Origin: CAZJUP01 sp964549275
GTDB lineage: Bacteria > Fidelibacterota > Marinisomatia > Marinisomatales > TCS55
Assembly: GCA_964549275.1 (NCBI GenBank)
Contig: CAZJUP010000018.1
Span: 1 to 51,259, forward strand
Length of the DNA stretch: 51,259 bases
Direction of reading: 5' to 3'
A program made the position numbers and the translations under genes. This document shows, one piece after another, positions 15,554-24,634 of the stretch. The notes beneath the pieces were generated by a model. It was not told the origin of the DNA and searched no databases. It saw only the letters and a list, made by a program, of their open reading frames with translations. How positions within the stretch are numbered: the first letter of the stretch is position 1; each line of letters opens with the position of its first letter.

Positions 15554-18493
15554 TTAAAAATTGAACAGCAAAGTAAAGTATAATCTGTTCTCTCCTCCGT
15601 ACGTTAGGTTTTTTTCCTGGATTGAAACTGTAAAAATATCCAGTCCTCGAAACAATTCAAAACTTATGGCTGTGGGATAATTATAAAATGAAAATCCATT
15701 TAATCTTAATTGAAGACCCATTGATCTTTTAATGTTTCGCTTAGAAACAGATCTGTCCCAGGCATCTCCCATTTGATACACAAAGCCCAATGCGCTATTC
15801 TGCAAGATGAACCAACCTAAAGGAATATGTTTTTCTCTAAAAAGTGGGATTCGAAGAATACCCTCTAATCCCAGTTTGTTTGTACCTCCAAAGCTATAAT
15901 ATGGATACCCCTTCAAACCGGGCATCCCTCCGCCGTAAAAATAAAAGAATGAATCGATTTTTGCATCAGATAACCAACCAAATTGCGCTGAAGTGGACAC
16001 CGTCCACCTCCTAGTTTTGGGCAATTCTATATGAACACTGCCCCTAAAAGTCGTACGAATATAATTATAATTGGAAAATTCAGGAACTAAGGTCCCTGCA
16101 TCTGATAAGTTTAACCCTTCGATAAAATTATTATTTTCCGCGCGCACATCTGCATTCAAGCTATATCCTCCAGAAGGATTAATATTTTTATCCACACGAT
16201 TTTTAATATTTTTTAATTCCCACTTCATTCCAAATTCAGTACCCTGGAAATAATCATAACCAATCCCTGATTCTATATTCTGTCCTATAACTTTTTCCTT
16301 TATGGATGCCCGATAGCGGTTCCAGGAAGAATAAACCTCCAACTCAGAACCGTACAAAGGATACCTTAATCCTCCACGGAACTGAAGTAATTGAAATCGT
16401 AAATTATTATCTAAACGATAAACTGTATATGATGATTCCTCTTCAGTGTTCCTTGTTTGAAAATAAGTTTCAAAAAATAGAGTTGGGAATAACCGGCGAA
16501 ATTCAAAAATAAAAAATAAATCCATATCTTTATGTTTATTCATAGATGCTCCGCCAAAAAGAGACACTCTATCTAAAATTTCAGACGAATAAAAATAAAA
16601 ACCGGGTTTAAGCGTTTTATAATCCATCATTATTTTCGGCATAATGAACATTGGGGGAAAACTATCCTTATGGGGGTAAAATTTAACTGTATTTTGAGAA
16701 GTGATGGGGTCATTCAGCACTCTATTTCGTTTAAAGTATGTAGGGCTGTATCCTACAATATTTTCATCAGCAAAAATAATTGAATCTAGGATGGCAATTT
16801 TATACCCGCCATTTTCATAAACAGAATAAACAATTTTACCATCACCGGATTGATCAGGCATAAATGCCCCACCGTGGACATTCGTTATATATCCCTGCTG
16901 ATCCGGGCTTATTAAGTACAAGTTGAAAATTCCACTCCTGTCATCGGAATAAACCATCGTACTATTTACCCCAACAGATGGATTTCTTTCATCCCACTCC
17001 AAATTACCCAATACTGTACCCATACTAGAATCAACTAAAGAAATATAATAAATATTTCTAAAGTGGTTATCCGTACCCTCGAAAATGATCCAATTCCTGT
17101 TTGAATCAAATGTCAGTCCTGATATAATTCTATGATTTTGAAAATCTGTCAATTTATAGGTGATCATATTTTTCAGATTTAGATGAAAAATATTTTGACT
17201 TCCATCCTTTGTGGAGATATAGATTATGGAGCTATCTTCAAAAACAAATACTGGAGAAAAAGCCCGGGCATTTTTGGTCAACTGTTTTTCTTTTTCGGTA
17301 TTCAAATCATATTGGTAAATATCGTAATATTTTGATCCCTGTTTATCAGGCCATTTATTTTTTTTACTATAATAAATTATATTCCCATCAGAATGCCAGG
17401 ACGGTTTTGAATATACTCCCTTTGTAATGGATTGTGTTTTTTTAGATTTTAAAGTATGAACAAACAAATCTGTGTTACCGAAATAATCATGATTTCGATT
17501 GGATAAAAATGCGATTTTCTCACCAGTCGGCGACCACTTTGGAAATAAATTCGCTGTTCCGTTCTCCTCAATAATTTTACCTCTAAGTTCATTTTCACCA
17601 ATATCTTTTGTTAATATCTCATATCGTTTTTGAAGAACGGATTTAAATTGTTTATATAATTTTGGACCGTCTACCCCAGTACCCTTTTTAACTGCCTTAT
17701 TAACAAACCCGTTTATTGGCGATGAAAGAGCTTCCATAATTATTTTTAGTGATTCTGGTCCGTATTTTACCGCCATGTAACGACAGAATGCATATCCTGC
17801 ATTATAGACAGACTCATTCCCAATTCCACTTTTCCCAAAGGTATTCATTTCTGCCCAGGATAATAAACGCCCGTTTAATACACGATCCCTGAGAATCATA
17901 TCCCTAGTGGTATCCCAATTATCCCAACTCGCTCCGTCATACATGTATTGAGCAGAGCCTTCCGCCAACCATGGTGGAACCGTAGTCCCCGGTATTGGAT
18001 AACTTATCATCACATTCGGATACCCATATAAAACATCTTTTCTTTTTTCCTTTTCGTACCCCATACCCTGAATATAGGCTCCCGGAAATTTTCTGCCGAA
18101 TTTCATGGATTTCTGAATGGAAACGATATGTGTAAACTCATGGGTAATCACATTTTGCAGCCATCGATGACTACCGCGCAATTCAAACTCAAGAGGCGAA
18201 GTCCAAATGACTATTTTATTATCATAGTAATAAGCTGCCCCGTTAGATATATCATCAGTATCCGTAAAAACAATATGGGTTTTACCTAAAGGTTTGAAGC
18301 CATAAAGTGTTGTCACATAGGGATAAATCTTTTCAGCAACGTCGGCCCCTTCCCTTGCAGAAGTTTCTGTATCATCATAATAATGGATAACGAAATGGTC
18401 AGTTTCAAATGTTTTCCAATCCAACTCTGGATGGTTATAACGCACTTGGCTAATACTCAAAGATACAAAAAGTATTAATGCTGTACGTTTCAC
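15554..18493 (-). CDS. secreted gluzincin metalloprotease with TolB-like propeller and C-terminal beta-barrel
   Basis: A 979-residue exported protein. Residues 1-16 look like a signal peptide. About 25-290 form a gluzincin-type domain with HEFTH at 118-122 and a downstream Glu at 178 in WLAEGSAQYM, the complete zinc-ligand set. About 310-600 contain repeats such as NLFPKWSPTGEKIAFLSNRN and KPSWHSDGNIIYYSK, typical of TolB/WD40-like propellers. The last 330 or so residues are alternating aromatic strands ending in LLFNF, as expected of an outer-membrane barrel with a C-terminal Phe. So the protein is probably barrel-anchored with a protease on one face. Its ATG overlaps the previous stop (ATGA). 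Confidence 0.8.
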   Translation of the reverse strand: MKRTALILFVSLSISQVRYNHPELDWKTFETDHFVIHYYDDTETSAREGADVAEKIYPYVTTLYGFKPLGKTHIVFTDTDDISNGAAYYYDNKIVIWTSPLEFELRGSHRWLQNVITHEFTHIVSIQKSMKFGRKFPGAYIQGMGYEKEKRKDVLYGYPNVMISYPIPGTTVPPWLAEGSAQYMYDGASWDNWDTTRDMILRDRVLNGRLLSWAEMNTFGKSGIGNESVYNAGYAFCRYMAVKYGPESLKIIMEALSSPINGFVNKAVKKGTGVDGPKLYKQFKSVLQKRYEILTKDIGENELRGKIIEENGTANLFPKWSPTGEKIAFLSNRNHDYFGNTDLFVHTLKSKKTQSITKGVYSKPSWHSDGNIIYYSKKNKWPDKQGSKYYDIYQYDLNTEKEKQLTKNARAFSPVFVFEDSSIIYISTKDGSQNIFHLNLKNMITYKLTDFQNHRIISGLTFDSNRNWIIFEGTDNHFRNIYYISLVDSSMGTVLGNLEWDERNPSVGVNSTMVYSDDRSGIFNLYLISPDQQGYITNVHGGAFMPDQSGDGKIVYSVYENGGYKIAILDSIIFADENIVGYSPTYFKRNRVLNDPITSQNTVKFYPHKDSFPPMFIMPKIMMDYKTLKPGFYFYSSEILDRVSLFGGASMNKHKDMDLFFIFEFRRLFPTLFFETYFQTRNTEEESSYTVYRLDNNLRFQLLQFRGGLRYPLYGSELEVYSSWNRYRASIKEKVIGQNIESGIGYDYFQGTEFGMKWELKNIKNRVDKNINPSGGYSLNADVRAENNNFIEGLNLSDAGTLVPEFSNYNYIRTTFRGSVHIELPKTRRWTVSTSAQFGWLSDAKIDSFFYFYGGGMPGLKGYPYYSFGGTNKLGLEGILRIPLFREKHIPLGWFILQNSALGFVYQMGDAWDRSVSKRNIKRSMGLQLRLNGFSFYNYPTAISFELFRGLDIFTVSIQEKNLTYGGENRLYFTLLFNF

Positions 18494-21189
18494 TTTATGA
18501 CACCGACTTTAAGGATTTTTTCTTCAGATTTTATCCCCTGAATTGCTTTTACCTTTACAAAATAAACGCCGGAATCCATATCGTGGATATCCCATACCCA
18601 TTCATTTAGATCTCCATAGGAGGCATTAATAACACCGGATTGAGCTATTAACAATCCGGAAATATCATAGATATCTACTTTATAGCCGGTTGCAATCCCC
18701 AATCCAATCCTAATGATGACTTTTTCATCATAGGCAGGATTTGGGTAAGCGTAAGTCTCGATATCATTAAGCAATTGGTTCGGAGGATCCGAAACAGGAT
18801 ATTCCAGGCGCAATGTTCGTGTATTCCCCTCATCACCGTTTTTATGCGTCCATTGATTTCCCTTTGCAGTTGTTTTTTCTTCAAATAAAAGTATCTCCTT
18901 TGTTGTCAATATACAGTTTATTCCATTGATAACACCCAAAGACACTAATTCCCCTTGGACGGCAAGTTTTGACTCAATATTCAGCAGATGATTATAAATA
19001 ACTAGATTAGTTTCATTATCCTGCAAAACAAGTTCCGGATAGGGTTCTGAAAATAGTTGTCCAACGAGTACGGGTGTGTCTTTATATGCATTTGTCTTGA
19101 CCGGTGATCCCGGGTATGAAATATTATTTTCATGAAATACATGAAGCATTCCGGATGAGTCCAGGCTAATGATTTCCCCTTTACCATCTAAATTAAAATC
19201 AATCAACGCATCACCATAAAAATAGTCTAAGTGATTAAAACTATCTTCAGTAAATACGAGGTGTTTAAATGAGTTCAATTCCTCCCCATAAAGATAACTT
19301 GAAGAAAAAGCATTTGGTTTATCGACGAACACCACAGGTGCAACATTCAAAGTCGTATCGGAATACCATACAAATTCATTTCCAGTCGAATTGAATTCGA
19401 AATGAGTAATTAATGTTGTTTCGCTAATAATTTCGTTTAATACGAGAAACCTCTTATTTATTTCAGAGCGATCTACTGATAGAGATTGAATAGTTCCGAT
19501 GGGATTGTAAAAATATTTTATATTTTTCATTTGCTTTGTATTCCCAATCCATAAGCTATCATTCCCCCCAATAATTTCCTGGATACCATCTTGATTTAAA
19601 TCGGTCAACAATCTCAAAGGGAATAGTTTACTGTGAATCCCATTAACTCTATTCTGAATTCTTACAGAAAAAGTCATGATATGACCCGGAGGACTAATAT
19701 TTTCTACACTTAGAAATGAAGAAGCATTGTCATTAGATCGTGTATCCGGGTAAGAGAATGGTCCAAAAACCGGCATTTGTTCTTTCATTTCAGGGTTTGC
19801 CCGTTCATACTCCCTGTTCCCTTCGAACCACATATCTCCAAAATACCCGGATGATGGGTCCGGGGTTACTTGTGAAATATAACCCATATCCTGGGCGCCA
19901 TCTGCTTCTTCCAAATCAATTCCTCGAAAGGCTCTGTCGCCATTAACGCTGTAGTTTTGGATGCCAGAATATATTCTTGCCTCATCTATATGCCAAATAA
20001 GCAATCCGGAAGCCGGCATACCTAAATTATAGTTTGGAATCTTCACAATCACACCATTGGAATCAATGCTGATATTTACTGAATCCATTAAAGTGTTCGT
20101 AAATGTCGGCAGAGTATCTGAGATCTCCCATATTGCATATCTCAAAGAATCAATACTCACACCATCGCGTAACCAATTAACACGATTTTCAATTAAAAAA
20201 TATTCATTTTGATTAATGGGTATTTTCGCAATTTGATTTTTTGCATCGTGTATTTCTACAAAGGTATTATTCTTAATTTCAATAGGAGATTCCCAACCTG
20301 AATAGATCCGTGACCAAGCATTTGGTGGAGAAGGAATCACCCCTCTTCCATTATTGGAACCCTGGTCCATTAAACCAAAAATACCAATACCTGAACGGCC
20401 TGATTCTGTTTCCCATAGAGGAGGTAACCCGACAGCAAATCCAACCATGAGAGCAAAAGTTCCGGTAAGACCGTATTGAGCATCACATGGTGCGGATAAC
20501 TCAGAGAAAAGAGATTCCTCGTAGAACACTTGATTTTGAGTTTCCGGTAAAATTATGCCCTGAGTTAATACCATATTTTCTATTTGTATCGGACCTCCTA
20601 AATATTTCAATAACATATCACTATCAATGTAAACAGACGGTATATCTTCAGGTGTTGGGTCTAAAAAGGGTAAAGAAAAATCCTGACCTACCCCTGCATG
20701 TATGATAATGGTAATATCATACTCTGATAAATTTATTTTATCCTTTTTCACGGCTAGAGTTACTGCATCCCTAAACAACTCTGTTAGCCGTTTTTCATGA
20801 TTTATTTCATCGCCAAGTTGATGATAATAGTGCATTGGATTTATCAGGGTGTAACTCAGATCAGATTCATTTGGAAAAATATCTGACCCTTCTAAATCAA
20901 TTCCAAAAGCTCCGTAAGAAACTGCTGAAAAATATGAATCAACCGCTTCTAATTGAGAAAGGTAAAACGACCTATCGTGCGGTGGAGGATCAATCGTATA
21001 TTTTCCACAGTCAGTTTGTCCAGAAGTGAGCAAAAAGGAACCATCACCAGTGGTACCGGGAGATGAATCCGGTTTGAAAGAAACCCGAATAACGGCTATT
21101 TTTAAATGACCATTAATTTGGGCATTACCTACCGTCAGGGGAATAACTATAAAGACAATCCCCAGCCGGGCTATTAAAAACCGGGCCAT
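18490..21189 (-). CDS. M6-family metalloprotease homologue lacking the zinc site, with FG-GAP-like repeats and C-terminal sorting domain
   Basis: An 899-residue secreted protein. A signal peptide (about 1-23) precedes an M6/immune-inhibitor-A-like domain recognisable by YGLTGTFA, GLPPLW, SGIGIFGLMDQGS and NAWSRIYSGW. Where M6 enzymes have HExxH between the first two blocks, residues 247-251 read LMVGF, so both zinc histidines and the catalytic Glu are gone. Later segments, LTDLNQDGIQEIIGG and DFNLDGKGEIISLD, look like FG-GAP/VCBS calcium repeats. The last 95 or so residues (YPNPAYDEK ... GVYFVKVKA) are a Por/FlgD-type sorting domain as used by type IX secretion. It lies directly after the PorV-like gene, a plausible export partner. 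Confidence 0.85.
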   Translation of the reverse strand: MARFLIARLGIVFIVIPLTVGNAQINGHLKIAVIRVSFKPDSSPGTTGDGSFLLTSGQTDCGKYTIDPPPHDRSFYLSQLEAVDSYFSAVSYGAFGIDLEGSDIFPNESDLSYTLINPMHYYHQLGDEINHEKRLTELFRDAVTLAVKKDKINLSEYDITIIIHAGVGQDFSLPFLDPTPEDIPSVYIDSDMLLKYLGGPIQIENMVLTQGIILPETQNQVFYEESLFSELSAPCDAQYGLTGTFALMVGFAVGLPPLWETESGRSGIGIFGLMDQGSNNGRGVIPSPPNAWSRIYSGWESPIEIKNNTFVEIHDAKNQIAKIPINQNEYFLIENRVNWLRDGVSIDSLRYAIWEISDTLPTFTNTLMDSVNISIDSNGVIVKIPNYNLGMPASGLLIWHIDEARIYSGIQNYSVNGDRAFRGIDLEEADGAQDMGYISQVTPDPSSGYFGDMWFEGNREYERANPEMKEQMPVFGPFSYPDTRSNDNASSFLSVENISPPGHIMTFSVRIQNRVNGIHSKLFPLRLLTDLNQDGIQEIIGGNDSLWIGNTKQMKNIKYFYNPIGTIQSLSVDRSEINKRFLVLNEIISETTLITHFEFNSTGNEFVWYSDTTLNVAPVVFVDKPNAFSSSYLYGEELNSFKHLVFTEDSFNHLDYFYGDALIDFNLDGKGEIISLDSSGMLHVFHENNISYPGSPVKTNAYKDTPVLVGQLFSEPYPELVLQDNETNLVIYNHLLNIESKLAVQGELVSLGVINGINCILTTKEILLFEEKTTAKGNQWTHKNGDEGNTRTLRLEYPVSDPPNQLLNDIETYAYPNPAYDEKVIIRIGLGIATGYKVDIYDISGLLIAQSGVINASYGDLNEWVWDIHDMDSGVYFVKVKAIQGIKSEEKILKVGVIK

Positions 21190-21205
21190 TTAAACGATAA
21201 TAATA

Positions 21206-22561
21206 TTAAAACTGGACGCTTAAAGAAAAACGCATGGTATTCTGCAAAGGATGACCTGCCGGTCCTGAAGTATATCCGAAGTCGAAACCATAATTTGAGA
21301 AACGGAGTCCAACCCCGAATGTTGGATTTGCTATTTTTCCGGTTTGGTCCAAATAATAACCTGCTCTAAGGGCAAAATAATTAGAATACCAATACTCCAT
21401 CCCAAAATTATGAACTAGTTTTTTTAATTCATCAGATAGTGTTCGATCATCGGCAGATCCAACTTCTTTTTGGCCCCATTCATTATATATTCCCCAGTTA
21501 TCATCCCCATACTTAGCTCCGTACTCTTTTTCTGTATCGATCATTTCTTCTTTATCGCGTTCATTATTTCCGTTCGCATCACCAACCCATTCCCATCCGC
21601 CTATTTGTCTATCATTATCCTCACCAGCTATTGAACGGTCGATGTCTCCACCAAGAAGCCAATCATCAACCCAGGATGTGAATAAGGCCAAATAAACCGG
21701 GTCTTTATGGGCAGTTTCCTGTTGTCCATGTTTATTATAATCCGGATGTTTATCAGTTTGATTTCCTTCGGAATCATATCCGCCAACTATACCGTCCCCA
21801 TCCCAATCCATATCCGGATAGGATGTTACCAGCATTTTATCTACGTCATAAACCAGACTTAATCGATTATAGGTATTTTTAAATAATTCATAATTAAACC
21901 CAAGAGTTAGATTTGTGGGTTGTGGGTCTGCCTGATCTGGGTCAATAAAGTCTACTTTTGGCCCAACATTAGTTAAGGTAAGCCCTAATGTTAAATTCGG
22001 AATTATAAATTTTTGTTTTAAATAACCAACATCAAAACCAAAATCTGTAGATGTCCCCTTGCCTTTTTCGCTTCCTGTTCCCATTTCGACCAAATGCTGA
22101 TAAGAAATTTTGGCATTTACCCCCAATGAAGATTTATCTGATAATCTAGTGCTGTATGACAAAGCCATTGCCATCATATAAGAGGTAAATTTCCCTTGGT
22201 ATTGAGCAAATTCATCCATCCTGACCTGCTCACCAAGATTTAGATATATCATATGACCACCCAAAGTACCTAAGTTTGGGAAGTGACGCCGAAATGCCAA
22301 GAATTCATAATACAAGTCATCCACGAGGTTTGGCAACCAGTTCACATGCATGAGTGCTAATTCCGATCCTTCCTGGAATGCTAATCCAGCCGGATTCCAG
22401 TAACTGGCATAGGCATCGTTTGCAATGGCTACTTGTGCCTCCCCCATGCCTCCGGCACGAGCTCCCGGTGAAATAAGAAGGAATATAGCTCCTGCCTCAC
22501 TCTGAGCAGAAGCTGAAACTGTTAGCAGAAGCGCAAAAAACAGGTTATAGATTCGCTTCAT
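21206..22561 (-). CDS. porV: PorV-like outer membrane protein (type IX secretion-associated) with acidic insert
   Basis: A 451-residue outer-membrane barrel with signal peptide MKRIYNLFFALLLTVSASA. The mature start, FLLISPGARAGGMGEAQVA followed by ASYWNPAGLA, is the PorV/PorQ family signature. In Bacteroidetes PorV shuttles substrates carrying C-terminal sorting domains. The barrel continues to a terminal RFSLSVQF. An acidic insert of about 130 residues (about 243-373) carries two EF-hand-like loops. I chose the ATG at 22561, preceded by a good ribosome site (GGGAG, 8 bases away), over one at 22582. The M6-like gene with a sorting domain follows 16 bases later. PorV versus PorQ or a general FadL-like protein cannot be settled here. 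Confidence 0.75.
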   Translation of the reverse strand: MKRIYNLFFALLLTVSASAQSEAGAIFLLISPGARAGGMGEAQVAIANDAYASYWNPAGLAFQEGSELALMHVNWLPNLVDDLYYEFLAFRRHFPNLGTLGGHMIYLNLGEQVRMDEFAQYQGKFTSYMMAMALSYSTRLSDKSSLGVNAKISYQHLVEMGTGSEKGKGTSTDFGFDVGYLKQKFIIPNLTLGLTLTNVGPKVDFIDPDQADPQPTNLTLGFNYELFKNTYNRLSLVYDVDKMLVTSYPDMDWDGDGIVGGYDSEGNQTDKHPDYNKHGQQETAHKDPVYLALFTSWVDDWLLGGDIDRSIAGEDNDRQIGGWEWVGDANGNNERDKEEMIDTEKEYGAKYGDDNWGIYNEWGQKEVGSADDRTLSDELKKLVHNFGMEYWYSNYFALRAGYYLDQTGKIANPTFGVGLRFSNYGFDFGYTSGPAGHPLQNTMRFSLSVQF

Positions 22562-22573
22562 GGTTTTCTCCCT

Positions 22574-22588
22574 GTTCCCCATGGGAAC
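22574..22588. repeat. inverted repeat GTTCCC-N3-GGGAAC upstream of porV
   Basis: A 6-bp inverted repeat with a 3-base centre lies just upstream of the porV ribosome-binding site and contains the rejected upstream ATG. In RNA it would form a tight GC-rich hairpin close to the Shine-Dalgarno site. As DNA it has operator-like dyad symmetry. There is no U tract, so it is not a terminator. Confidence 0.35.
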
Positions 22589-22660
22589 ATTTAATGTGTT
22601 GAAAATTGATTAAACCGTTAGCGATTTTTAAATATATACTCCTGTTTTTAAATACTTATT

Positions 22661-22690
22661 AATCTATCCCTTGAATCCTATGTAAAACAA
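22661..22690 (-). promoter_or_regulatory. candidate promoter for the porV operon
   Basis: On the minus strand, CTTGTTT (-35 region, TTGTTT at 22685-22690) lies 18 bases from TAGATT (22661-22666). This matches the CTTG-N20/21-TAnnTT spacing also seen before hrcA and two lipoprotein genes. It falls in the 258-base gap between dctQM and porV, where a new transcription unit is expected. The predicted leader is about 95 bases. Confidence 0.3.
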
Positions 22691-22819
22691 GTAGGGATTT
22701 TTTTGGGGCCTATCGGGGTAAAATTTAGGTTAACAACCTGATAATTCTGAGTACTTCTTTTTATCGATATTTTTTGCTTTTTTCGTCGTTCTCAATTATA
22801 TCGCATTTAAATTAAATAT

Positions 22820-24634
22820 CTATCCCAATAAAGCCAGGGAAAGAAAAGGCAAATAGGTTATGGCAAGGACGGCCAATAATCTGACAATAAAAAATGGTAA
22901 TGTTGCCTTGTAGATGGTGGGCATATCTTGTTCAAAACGGTATGCAGCGAGAAAAAGATTCATTCCCACTGGCGGTGTTAAAAATCCCAGTTCAAGATTT
23001 GCAATAAATATAATGGCTAGGTGAACGGGGTCTATGCCAAAGTAAGCTCCTAAAGGAGCAATTAAGGGAACAACAACGATTATCGCTGAGAAAATATCCA
23101 TGAGGCATCCGACCAATAAAAGAAGAATATTCAACATGATAAGAAAAGTATATTTTGAACTCACAGTTGCTTTGACCCATGCCAGAAGTTGAGACGGAAT
23201 TTGGGCATCAACCAAATAACTTGTTAACCCCATGGCAACACCCAAAATGATTAATACCCCTCCAATTAAAGTGGCGCAATTAATGACAATCCCAGGAAGA
23301 GCCCTAATATATAAATCTTTATAAACCCACACCTCGATTATAAACACATATATTACTAAAAATGCGGCTGTTTCAACAAGAGTTGTAAATCCTCCAAAAA
23401 CACCTAATAGAATTAGAATAGGAATAATAGCTTCATACTTGCTTTCCCATAGGATTTTAACCATCTCTTTAAAGTCTGGGGAATGGCTTTTTATTGACTG
23501 AATTTTCCCCTGCCAAACGGACCATCCCGCAACCAACACAACTAAAACCGTCCCGGGTATTATACCGGCAATGAACAAAGATTTTACCGATACTCCGGCT
23601 GTAACACCGTAAATAATTGCCGGTAGACTCGGAGGAAACAATAATCCTAATGAACCGGCTACGGTGATAAGTCCTAAAGCAAATGTTTTTGAATATCCTT
23701 CTCGAATGAGCAAAGGAAATAATAAACCACCTAAGGCTAATATTGTCACACCGGAACCTCCGGTTAAGGCTGTAAAAAAGCCACTTAAAATAACAATGAC
23801 TACTGGAGTGCCCCCTGGTATCCATCCAAACAAAAGTCTAAATGACTTAACCATACGCTGAGAAGCGCCACTTTCAGCCAAAATATAACCCGCTAATGTA
23901 AAGAGTGGTATGGTGGGTAATGTCGGCGATACAACAATCCTGTAAGTCTCAGCAGGAATGGCTGAAATAGGTGTAAAATCGCTCCAAAATAACAATACAG
24001 CCGATCCTCCCAACCCAACGAAGATTGGAGCGCCATAAAAAAGAGAAACCAGCAATAATATTATACCCACCCATACTACCGGTGTAAATGCCTGAATAGC
24101 ATCGGTCAACGAAAACATACTCCATAGTAATGCTGCAGCTAAAATAGAAGCTCTATGCAACCTGTTCTCATAACTTCTCTGAAAAATCAAGACGGCAATC
24201 AAACCAAATCCTAACGGCATAATTACTTGGGTGAGCCAACGGGGAATATTTGGAGCAATCTCTATTGGATAGGCAGTTTCAACCTTTACCAATTCAAAAC
24301 TCCCCCATGTTAATGCAATGAGAACAATAAACGATATCGTTTTTGCAAACCATCGTCCCAGATGGAGATTGGATTCAGGTTCAAATAGTGGGGTTGTTGT
24401 TAGCGCTAATAATTTATTTTGGCGTGCAGCCAATACTGCACCTATAAACCCAATCCAAAGAGTAAGATGCTGTACAAGAACAGGTGATGCAGGAATTCCA
24501 ATCGTTCCAAATATCCGTGAAATAGTCTCAATTGCAGGAAGAAAAGTGAGTGCCGCAAAAACGGTAAGCGCCAATACATCTTCTCCCCAATGTAATGAAT
24601 CTGAAAATTGCTTACGTTTATGATTAATATTCAC
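22820..24634 (-). CDS. TRAP transporter fused small and large membrane subunits (DctQ-DctM)
   Basis: A 604-residue integral membrane protein starting at a GTG directly after the dctP stop. The first 175 or so residues have four helices in DctQ arrangement (EDVLALTVFAALTFLPAIE, HLTLWIGFIGAVLAARQNKLLAL). The rest is a DctM subunit with many helices, including PTIPLFTLAGYILAESGAS, TALTGGSGVTILALGGLLFP and ELGFLTPPVGMNLFLAAYRF. Fused QM subunits occur in several TRAP systems. It would drive Na+ or H+ coupled import of the ligand bound by the adjacent DctP; the substrate is unknown. Confidence 0.92.
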   Translation of the reverse strand: MNINHKRKQFSDSLHWGEDVLALTVFAALTFLPAIETISRIFGTIGIPASPVLVQHLTLWIGFIGAVLAARQNKLLALTTTPLFEPESNLHLGRWFAKTISFIVLIALTWGSFELVKVETAYPIEIAPNIPRWLTQVIMPLGFGLIAVLIFQRSYENRLHRASILAAALLWSMFSLTDAIQAFTPVVWVGIILLLVSLFYGAPIFVGLGGSAVLLFWSDFTPISAIPAETYRIVVSPTLPTIPLFTLAGYILAESGASQRMVKSFRLLFGWIPGGTPVVIVILSGFFTALTGGSGVTILALGGLLFPLLIREGYSKTFALGLITVAGSLGLLFPPSLPAIIYGVTAGVSVKSLFIAGIIPGTVLVVLVAGWSVWQGKIQSIKSHSPDFKEMVKILWESKYEAIIPILILLGVFGGFTTLVETAAFLVIYVFIIEVWVYKDLYIRALPGIVINCATLIGGVLIILGVAMGLTSYLVDAQIPSQLLAWVKATVSSKYTFLIMLNILLLLVGCLMDIFSAIIVVVPLIAPLGAYFGIDPVHLAIIFIANLELGFLTPPVGMNLFLAAYRFEQDMPTIYKATLPFFIVRLLAVLAITYLPFLSLALLG

